Source of the DNA: JANYCO01 sp964437245 | Lineage (GTDB): Bacteria; Bacteroidota; Bacteroidia; Cytophagales; Cytophagaceae | DNA: 21,145 nucleotides | Reading direction: 5' to 3' | NCBI GenBank assembly: GCA_964437245.1 | Contig: CAYTGJ010000080.1 | Location: forward strand, 1 to 21,145 | Shown: positions 6,567 through 12,861 of the stretch, one piece after another | How the letters are laid out: each line of letters begins with the position of its first letter | Position numbering within the stretch: the stretch's first letter is position 1 | The notes under the pieces: generated by a model | The model's database searches: none | Told to the model about the DNA's origin: nothing | The model's input: only the letters and a program-made list of their open reading frames with translations | Program-made: the position numbers and the translations under genes

Positions 6567-7677
6567 TGCAGCAAGCACCCCGATCGATCAGCAGGTGTTG
6601 GAAGCGATGTTGCCTTATATGCAGGGATACTATGGCAACCCTTCTTCCATTCATACCCATGGACGGGAAGTAAGAGCCGCACTGGACCGGGCGAGAAAGA
6701 CGGTAGCCGGTTATCTAAATGCGGCTACCTCAGAGATCTTTTTTACCTCAGGAGGTACAGAGGCAGACAATACGGCGATCTTTTCCGGGATTCGTTCTCA
6801 TGGGATCAAACATGCCATCACGTCTCCGCTGGAACATCATGCAGTGCTTCATACCCTTGAAGCCCTTGAAAAGAAAGGAGAGATCAAATTATCATTTGTG
6901 GCACTCAAAGAGCAGGGTGTCCTGGACCTGGATCATCTGGAAGAATTGCTCCGGACTTCCCCCAGATCTTTTGTATCTCTGATGCATGGCAATAATGAGA
7001 TCGGAAACCTGCTGGACCTTGAAGTGGTCACCGCGCTGTGCAAGACCTATGGTGCTATTTTCCATTCGGATACTGTGCAGACAATGGGGCATTATACCTT
7101 TGATCTGCAAAAAACGGCTCCGGACTTTATGGTGGCTTCTGCTCATAAATTTCATGGTCCGAAAGGAGTAGGATTTCTCTATATCAATGCGGATACCAAA
7201 ATAGATCCGTACCTGTATGGTGGCGGACAGGAACGCAATATGCGCGGAGGCACTGAAAATGTGTACGGCATTATCGGCCTTGCCAAGGCTATGGAACTGG
7301 CATACTCATCGCTGGACGAACATCGCCGGTATATCCTGTCGTTGAAAAACAGGATGATCGAAGGACTGAAAGAGACGATCCCCGGTGTTCAGTTCAATGG
7401 AAAGAGCGCCGATCCGGACAAAAGTCTGTACACGGTGCTCAGCGTGGCACTACCGGGTGCTGACCTGGAAGATATGTTGTTGTTTAGTCTTGATATCAAT
7501 AAAATATCGGCTTCGGCCGGAAGTGCCTGTGCCAGCGGGACGAATATAGGTTCGCATGTATTACAGGCCGTGAAGGCAGATGAAAATTATGGACATATCC
7601 GTTTTTCGTTCAGCAAATTTAATACTATAGAGGAAGTGGATTATGTATTGGAAAAATTAAAAACAGTAGTAAAGTAA
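6547..7677 (+). CDS. cysteine desulfurase (NifS/IscS family)
   Basis: This PLP enzyme takes sulfur from cysteine, giving alanine and an enzyme persulfide for Fe-S clusters, thio-tRNA or thiamine. The 376-aa protein begins with the class hallmark VYFDNAASTPID. The PLP-binding lysine is K201 in SAHKFHGPKG, cofactor contacts include H98 region EHHAV and HSDTVQ, and the catalytic cysteine is C328 in SAGSACASG. Its ATG (6547) lies within the end of glmM, a 20-base overlap. No iscU, sufE or thiI lies next to it, so the sulfur acceptor cannot be told from context. A bidirectional terminator follows 60 bases later. Confidence 0.95.
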   Translation: MRVYFDNAASTPIDQQVLEAMLPYMQGYYGNPSSIHTHGREVRAALDRARKTVAGYLNAATSEIFFTSGGTEADNTAIFSGIRSHGIKHAITSPLEHHAVLHTLEALEKKGEIKLSFVALKEQGVLDLDHLEELLRTSPRSFVSLMHGNNEIGNLLDLEVVTALCKTYGAIFHSDTVQTMGHYTFDLQKTAPDFMVASAHKFHGPKGVGFLYINADTKIDPYLYGGGQERNMRGGTENVYGIIGLAKAMELAYSSLDEHRRYILSLKNRMIEGLKETIPGVQFNGKSADPDKSLYTVLSVALPGADLEDMLLFSLDINKISASAGSACASGTNIGSHVLQAVKADENYGHIRFSFSKFNTIEEVDYVLEKLKTVVK

Positions 7678-7737
7678 ATATAATATTCAGGTATTGAGCC
7701 GTGCTCTTCGTAGCATTTCAAAAAAGAAACTTCATAA

Positions 7738-7775
7738 AAAAGCCGTATTGTCTTACTATAGACAATACGGCTTTT
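7738..7775. terminator. bidirectional terminator, 15-bp stem
   Basis: AAAAGCCGTATTGTC (7738-7752) pairs perfectly with 7761-7775 across an 8-base loop, with A and T runs at the two ends. It lies between the convergent cysteine desulfurase (plus) and coiled-coil protein (minus) genes and should serve both. Confidence 0.9.
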
Positions 7776-7795
7776 GCTTTGGGATAAAGCAAAAA

Positions 7796-8269
7796 TTATT
7801 TCAGTTTTGCTCTTAATTTAGTCATGCTTTTTTCATTCTTCTCGATCGAAGACTTTAGTTTTGTTTCCTGCTTTTTCAGTCCGTCTACTTTGGATTGCTG
7901 TTTCTCATAACTCTTAATGGCTTTCTGAAACTTGTCGGTATCCTTCTGAGATTCTTTTGCCTGCTTGGTCAGTTTTTTAGCATCTTTTTCCGTGCTTGTA
8001 TTGGCGGAAAGCTGTTGTACTTTTTGAGCAGACTCCTGTGACTTCAGTTTAAGCGACTCTTTTTCCTGTTTCAGTGCTTCCAGTTTGTCGCTTTCCTCTT
8101 TGATCGTAGTACCCAGTGCAGCAAGGCTGGCTTTTTGATCGGACAATGCATTGGACAATTTGAGACTGTCTGCTATGATCTTATCTTTAGCGGCCGGGTC
8201 TTTCTGTGCATACGAAGCAAAAGAAATGAAAAGAGAAAATAATATGAGGCTGAATGAAATTTTTTTCAT
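7796..8269 (-). CDS. secreted coiled-coil protein of unknown function
   Basis: This 157-aa protein has a clear signal peptide (MKK, hydrophobic core, SYA before Q22). It is followed by ~130 residues made almost wholly of charged and polar helix (Lys, Glu, Gln, Ser, Leu), typical of a long coiled coil. It contains no cysteine and no Pro after residue 25, and repeats of the form K-x-x-E/L-K are frequent. It is probably periplasmic and could be a spacer or scaffold, but no family is recognised. It lies 81 bases downstream of the KMO gene on the same strand, with its own candidate promoter in between, and ends at the shared terminator. Confidence 0.8.
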   Translation of the reverse strand: MKKISFSLILFSLFISFASYAQKDPAAKDKIIADSLKLSNALSDQKASLAALGTTIKEESDKLEALKQEKESLKLKSQESAQKVQQLSANTSTEKDAKKLTKQAKESQKDTDKFQKAIKSYEKQQSKVDGLKKQETKLKSSIEKNEKSMTKLRAKLK

Positions 8270-8302
8270 ATAAATGGTTCTTAAATAGTTAAATTTTAGG
8301 CC

Positions 8303-8333
8303 TAAAGCTAGTGAAACTAATAGTGATGCGCAA
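8303..8333 (-). promoter_or_regulatory. candidate promoter of coiled-coil protein gene
   Basis: On the minus strand TTG (8333-8331), 20 bases, then TAGCTTTA (8310-8303) approaches the Bacteroidota promoter, with one mismatch at the last -7 base. The leader would be about 27 bases. Confidence 0.4.
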
Positions 8334-8350
8334 CAGTAATAAAGCTATTT

Positions 8351-9663
8351 TTATGACACGATTTTGTGCGCCGTAAGTATTTTTTCGATCTCCGCCCAGC
8401 CGTCTTCAGGATCGCCCCACCGGTCTTTGATCCCGGGGATCCCCAGTATTTCCGCCATCAGGAGATCGTATGCCTTTCCTTTTGCCAGGGCCTCCGAATA
8501 AGGGATATCACTAAAGGTTACCATCGAATAAAGAGGTAGGTAATTTTTGTAGCGTTGGTGAATTGCCGCTTCTATTTTTTTTCGCAAAACGAATTGTTCG
8601 TCAGCTACCAGGTCACGCATCTCTATGAAATTTTGCATGGCGAGTGTTGCGATCGCATCGGCATTTACTTTTCGTACGTTCTGAAATGCCGGAAGTATTT
8701 TGGTCCAGTCATCCTGGTATTGACCAAGCAATTGATCCAGGATTCTTACATCTTCAAATCCCGCATTCATTCCCTGTCCGTAAAAAGGAACGATGGCATG
8801 TGCGGCATCTCCGATCACGAAGAGATTTTTATAGACCCACGAGGAAGTATGTACAGTAGCAAGGAAAGAAGCTTCTGCTGAAAAATATTCTTTTTCCAGG
8901 TCGTCTGTCAGGGCAAGGGCATCGGGAAAAAACTGTTCAAAGAAAGTGTGTAGGTCTTTCGGGGTCCTGATGGTCTCGAAAGAATGTGCACCGGAAAAAG
9001 GGAGGAAGAGTGTTCCGGTAAAGCTTCCGTCGGTATTGGGAAGAGCGATCAGCATAAACTGTTCCCGGGGCCATATGTGCAGCGCATTTTTCTCCATATG
9101 GAAACTATGCTGAGGACCTGCCGGAAAACTGATCTCCTTATAACCATGTGATAACTTGTCGATTTCGGTCTGGGTAGATCCCTTTTTCTCCAGAGCCTGA
9201 CGTACCTGGGAGAATGCGCCGTCTGCTCCTGCCAGGAGTTCATAGGAAACAGATGTTTGAGTACCGTGCAGAACATGCTCAAAAAGTACGGTCTGCTGGT
9301 CAGGATCTACCACGAGACATTTTTCATTGAAATGAAATTCAATATCGTATTCGCCGGCAGCAGCTTCGATGAGCGCCCTGTTCAATCCGCCTCTGGAAAC
9401 CGAATTGATGTACTGTCCTTCCTCTCCGTAGGGTTGAAAATTGGTANNNNNNNNNNCAGTTTTTCCAGTCCGGCCCCACGGAGTGCATGGATCCCCCGGT
9501 GGCTGAGCGCAAGGTTAATGGATCGCCCGTCGTCGGCCATTGTTTTTCGGGGATCTTCTCTTTTCTCGTATACTTGTACTTTATACCCTCTCCTGGCCAT
9601 GTATATAGCAAGTAAAGTACCGACCGGTCCGGCACCGGCAATCACTATTGATTTTTCCATCAT
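8351..9663 (-). CDS. kmo: kynurenine 3-monooxygenase (interrupted by an assembly gap)
   Basis: KMO is an FAD- and NADPH-dependent hydroxylase turning kynurenine into 3-hydroxykynurenine, on the tryptophan-to-quinolinate (NAD) route. The N-terminal part (69 codons, 9663-9457) has the FAD motif GAGPVG (10-15) and the KMO signature GRSINLALSHRG. After the gap, the C-terminal part has QPYG, INSVSRGGLNRAL, GADGAFSQVR and the second FAD motif GDAAHAIVPFYGQGMNAGFED. The gene reads as one once the gap is bridged. The 10 Ns break the frame, and family comparison suggests about 20-25 codons are really missing. The second ATG (residue 2) is an equal start. No kynureninase or 3-HAO gene lies in the window. 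Confidence 0.92.
9447..9456. other. assembly gap (10 N) within kmo
   Basis: Ten Ns replace an unknown length. Upstream coding ends ...GLEKL and downstream resumes with TNFQPYG in a frame that needs a gap length of 2 modulo 3 (for example 65 or 68 bases). The given length of 10 would cause a false frameshift. Confidence 0.95.
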
Positions 9664-9803
9664 ACTGCAAGATACGGGAATTGAGAACTCAGATGCAACC
9701 GGTCAGAAAATAGGAAGCCGCATGACAAAAGTCTGGTGTGTAAATTTAAGAATAGGAAACAAAAGAAGGGTCCCGGAAAATGGTGAAGGATCAAACGCCG
9801 GAT

Positions 9804-9992
9804 TTAATGATGGTGGTGGTGGTCCTGCCCTTTATCCAGCAGGCGGATGATTGTTCCCAACAGGAAAACAGCAGCCCATGTAGGATAAAGTGCCCACATG
9901 TCTTCTACGTTCTTCCCAATCAGAAGTAGTATCAACTGGCAGAAGATACTAAAGCCAACGCCTATTATGCTGATTGTTTGGAAACCATTCAT
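9804..9992 (-). CDS. two-helix membrane mini-protein with C-terminal His5
   Basis: From the ATG at 9992 the product has 62 residues: a hydrophobic helix (about 7-25), a short loop with KNVEDMW, a second helix (about 33-51), then the charged tail RLLDKGQD and five histidines to the end. Longer versions starting at 10001 or 10070 run into the ilvA promoter region and are unlikely. It lies 140 bases upstream of kmo on the same strand, so the two may be co-transcribed. The His tail could bind a metal such as Ni, Cu or Zn. No function is known to me. Confidence 0.65.
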   Translation of the reverse strand: MNGFQTISIIGVGFSIFCQLILLLIGKNVEDMWALYPTWAAVFLLGTIIRLLDKGQDHHHHH

Positions 9993-10026
9993 GCTATACA
10001 TATATACAATATACAAATAATTTTTA

Positions 10027-10057
10027 TTGAAAATCAATTTTTTATAGAGTATTTTTG
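10027..10057 (+). promoter_or_regulatory. promoter of ilvA
   Basis: TTG (10027-10029), exactly 20 bases, then TATTTTTG (10050-10057) is a full match to the Bacteroidota consensus TTG-N20-TAnnTTTG. Transcription should start near 10062-10066, at or just before the first ATG. Confidence 0.75.
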
Positions 10058-10064
10058 TGCCCTT

Positions 10065-11327
10065 ATGCAAGTTTCAATGGGTAATTTTGTAAGTGTAGAG
10101 CGGGTTAAAGAAGCCAAAGAACGCCTGAAAGGAGTGGCTACTCATACTTCTTTAAGTAAAAACAAAAATCTTTCGGATCAATACAGATGTGAGATTCTCC
10201 TGAAAAGAGAAGATCTTCAGATCGTCCGTTCGTATAAACTTAGGGGGGCGTACAACCTTATCGCTTCCACACCAGCCGATAAACTGAAAAACGGCGTGGT
10301 ATGTGCCAGTGCCGGCAATCATGCCCAGGGGGTAGCGTATTCCTGCAGTTTGCTGAAAATAAAAGGCCATATCTATATGCCTGCCACTACTCCAAAGCAG
10401 AAAGTAAACCAGGTCCGGATGTTTGGGAAGGAGTATGTGGAAGTAGTGCTTACAGGAGATACGTTTGACGATTCCTATGTAGAAGCGATCAAGTTCGGGA
10501 AAGAAAACAACCTCCTGTTTGTTCCACCTTTCGACAATGAAAAAATAGTAGAAGGACAGGCTACTGTAGCGTTGGAAATCCTGGAAGATGTCCGGGAAAA
10601 GATCGACTACATTTTTGTCCCTATCGGAGGAGGAGGGTTGATCTCCGGAATAATTTCTTATTTCAAGGCTGTAAGCCCGGAAACTAAAATCATCGGAGTA
10701 GAACCGGAAGGCGCTCCGGCGATGGCCAATTCCATTAAAAACAAGAAAAACATCACCCTCGATCAGATTGATAAATTTGTAGACGGAGCTGCGGTAAAAA
10801 GAGTCGGGGATCTTAATTTCGAGATCTGTAAGGATTCTATTGACGATATAATCCTTGTTCCGGAAGGAAAAGTATGTTCTACCATTATCCGTTTATACAA
10901 CGAAGAAGCGATCGTGGTAGAACCGGCAGGAGCGTTGAGTATCTCTGCGTTGGACAACTATAAGGATAAAATTGCCGGTAAAAATGTAGTATGCGTGGTA
11001 AGTGGTAGTAACAACGATCTGGGAAGAATGGATGAGATCCGGAACCGTTCGTTGTTGTACGAGGGACTGAAGCATTATTTCATTATTAATTTCCCTCAGC
11101 GGGCAGGTGCTCTGAGAGAGTTCCTGGATGAAGTATTAGGTCCGAACGATGATATCACCCATTTTGAATACACCAAGAAGACAGTAAAAGAGTATGGTCC
11201 GGCTATGGTAGGGATCGAGCTGAAACAAAAAGAGGATTATGCCCCGCTGATCGAGCGAATGAATAAAAAGAAATTCGACTATACGCTGATCAACCAGGAT
11301 CCTATCTTGTTTAATTTCTTCTTGTAA
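10065..11327 (+). CDS. ilvA: threonine dehydratase (threonine ammonia-lyase)
   Basis: IlvA deaminates threonine to 2-oxobutanoate, the first step of isoleucine synthesis, using PLP. From 10065 the product has 420 residues. The PLP lysine is K58 in SYKLRGAYN, the phosphate-binding glycine loop is GGGGLISG, and SAGNHAQGVAYS is the substrate loop. The last ~90 residues (from GLKHYFIINFPQRAGALREFL) form a single ACT-like regulatory domain, as in the short Bacteroidota form, so feedback by isoleucine is likely. Upstream in-frame codons to 9978 lie before the promoter and are excluded. A second ATG at 10077 (four codons in) may be the true start, since the predicted transcript begins at about 10064. 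No other ilv gene is adjacent. Confidence 0.95.
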   Translation: MQVSMGNFVSVERVKEAKERLKGVATHTSLSKNKNLSDQYRCEILLKREDLQIVRSYKLRGAYNLIASTPADKLKNGVVCASAGNHAQGVAYSCSLLKIKGHIYMPATTPKQKVNQVRMFGKEYVEVVLTGDTFDDSYVEAIKFGKENNLLFVPPFDNEKIVEGQATVALEILEDVREKIDYIFVPIGGGGLISGIISYFKAVSPETKIIGVEPEGAPAMANSIKNKKNITLDQIDKFVDGAAVKRVGDLNFEICKDSIDDIILVPEGKVCSTIIRLYNEEAIVVEPAGALSISALDNYKDKIAGKNVVCVVSGSNNDLGRMDEIRNRSLLYEGLKHYFIINFPQRAGALREFLDEVLGPNDDITHFEYTKKTVKEYGPAMVGIELKQKEDYAPLIERMNKKKFDYTLINQDPILFNFFL

Positions 11328-11730
11328 CAAAATCCGCAAACGGTAAATCGGGATTAAACCTTCAAGGGTTTCGTTATAATATTGACTCCGGGGTTTATCA
11401 AGATCCTTTCTTTGTGTGGGACACCCCGTTTTCTTCTATAGTCTTAAATGACGATCCGCTTATAGTACACCAAATGTTAAAATGCCAGAATATCCTGGAA
11501 TTCGTAGCTTATCCCCTGACGATAGCGATCAACTTTATAGTAAACAGTAAAGTTATGATAGGATAACCTCCCCCTGACCCACTCCGGATACTCAATTAGT
11601 CTTATTTTTAGTGCGTTGATAATTAGCCAGATATTAATTCTAAAGGGTTGTTTTTGCTAAAAATTTTGGCAGTGCAGATATAGTGCATTCCGGGTTCGTT
11701 CCTTTGTATAAACAAAAAGGAAATAGAACA
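11328..11730. other. 403-bp intergenic region, no gene seen
   Basis: No reading frame here looks coding. There is a small AT-rich hairpin (AACTTTA at 11531-11537 with TAAAGTT at 11548-11554). A short GC hairpin near 11388-11435 (CGGGGT with ACCCCG, long loop) is followed by TTTTCTT and may be a weak ilvA terminator. The last ~100 bases must hold the promoter of the 11731 gene, but I see no clear consensus. Confidence 0.5.
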
Positions 11731-12417
11731 ATGGAACTACTAAGCTTACCTAAATCTGTTTATATCAAAGAGATCATTCGTTACGAAGACGACCTTTACA
11801 TTTTAAATGCCACTGCCGAGTTTTGCACCGGATGGGACTTCCAGTCCAGTGCCATCTTCATCCGTACGGATGTAAGAGCGTTGGCAGAGATCCTAAGACT
11901 TGAAAACCCCTCTCAATCAGCAAAAATAGAAGACCTCCTGTTGAACGTGCTCAGTTTTGGAGAACCGCCTTGTATTGACATCAAAGAGCTTACAGGGAAT
12001 TATCTCCAGCTGTGCAACAGCGAGGTAGTACTTCGGAGTACTACAGGCAAAAAAGTGTCTGAAAATGTACACGATCTGCCACAGGTGGTAGATGTATTCC
12101 CAAGATTTTCGGCAGAACCACTCGGAAAATATTTGAACTTAGAAAAAGAATTTTCAAGAGAGATCCTGGAGAAAACATTTTTCGATTTTCAGAAAACATT
12201 CTTCCTGATCGACCGGGGGTACAAAACGGATCTGGCGGCTTCCCTTACCTATACCAACAATCCTGTTTCGGCACTCATCTATCATAAGATAAAAGAACAG
12301 CTGGATCCTGAAGAAACGATCGTATCGCCGGTAGGTCAGAGCCGCGAAGATATTCTGGAAGAAAATTATGTATTCGGAGAGTTTCAGAATACGGAAGATG
12401 CAGAGCTGCCCTTTTGA
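11731..12417 (+). CDS. conserved-looking protein of unknown function, 228 aa
   Basis: The ATG at 11731 is chosen because AAAAAGGAAAT lies just before it, a good Shine-Dalgarno-like site. The longer GTG start at 11683 adds 16 residues with no such support. The product is soluble, without a signal peptide or membrane segment. It shows alternating strands and helices in the first ~120 residues, the segment KTFFDFQKTFFLIDRGYKTDL in the second half and an acidic C-terminal tail (DILEENYVF...EDAELPF). I do not recognise the family and see no catalytic motif. It stands alone between ilvA and a terminator. Normal codon use suggests a resident gene. Confidence 0.8.
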   Translation: MELLSLPKSVYIKEIIRYEDDLYILNATAEFCTGWDFQSSAIFIRTDVRALAEILRLENPSQSAKIEDLLLNVLSFGEPPCIDIKELTGNYLQLCNSEVVLRSTTGKKVSENVHDLPQVVDVFPRFSAEPLGKYLNLEKEFSREILEKTFFDFQKTFFLIDRGYKTDLAASLTYTNNPVSALIYHKIKEQLDPEETIVSPVGQSREDILEENYVFGEFQNTEDAELPF

Positions 12418-12502
12418 TTGTTTAAATAAACTAAAAGCAAAAACGATTTAAAAAATCCTGGTCAGTAACCCTGTTGCCATGAGGTGTTTCCTTCCTCATG
12501 AG

Positions 12503-12535
12503 AAACCCTGCCTGCGACACACACGGGCAGGGTTT
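12503..12535 (+). terminator. terminator of the 11731 gene
   Basis: AAACCCTGCC (12503-12512) pairs with GGCAGGGTTT (12526-12535) across a 13-base loop and is followed by a short T-rich stretch. A second hairpin just upstream, CATGAGG (12478-12484) with CCTCATG (12494-12500), stands in tandem with it. Confidence 0.75.
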
Positions 12536-12674
12536 TATGTTGTATATACCCCATCGTAGTGCGGATGATTTTTTTTCTTCGGGACGACTTTGTAATGAAA
12601 CAAGTAAGGAAGAGTCTTCTCCCAGATTTTTATGTTTTGGTGTGGGCACTTAACAGAGGCAGATACCCAGGGAC

Positions 12675-12740
12675 GTTTGTGAGACACAAACGAAGACGGA
12701 GTTTCCCGGGCTTTCGGGCTTTTGTTTGTGTCTCACAAAC
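12675..12740. repeat. inverted pair of GTTTGTG...CACAAAC palindromic repeats
   Basis: The 17-base arm 12675-12691 is the exact reverse complement of 12724-12740. Each arm is itself nearly palindromic (GTTTGTG with CACAAAC around a 3-base centre). Between the arms lies a GC-rich small hairpin, CCCGGGCTTTCGGG (12705-12718). The core differs by one base from the palindrome at 911-932, so these belong to one dispersed family. Structure is read directly; it could act as a terminator for mutS or be a REP/MITE-like element. Confidence 0.75.
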
Positions 12741-12861
12741 AAAGAAAAAGAAATAAATCATCCTTGCGATGAAAGAGGTCGTAGGCGGAATGAAGAATCA
12801 ATAACGCTTTCGTAAATATTCAGTCATCCCTGAAAACAACTCCTAACAGATTCCTCGAATA

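Larger units (their letters stand above)
12418..12861. other. 444-bp intergenic region with terminator and palindromic repeats
   Basis: It holds two hairpins after the 11731 gene (12478-12500 and 12503-12535), then a repeat element (12675-12740). Short reading frames across the region run straight through these hairpins and repeats and are not supported. The part from 12745 to 12861, downstream of mutS, shows nothing further. Confidence 0.6.

Noticed and set aside
11666..11686. TTGGCA...TAGTGC resembling a sigma-54 promoter upstream of the 228-aa gene
   Set aside because: The spacing between GG and GC is about 15 bases instead of 10, so it does not fit sigma-54.
12431..12649. 72-codon minus-strand ORF
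   Set aside because: It reads through two hairpins that form the terminator of the 11731 gene and shows no RBS.
12559..12756. 65-codon ORF ending in KKKK
   Set aside because: It runs straight through the inverted palindromic repeat; the Lys run comes from the A-rich flank of the repeat.
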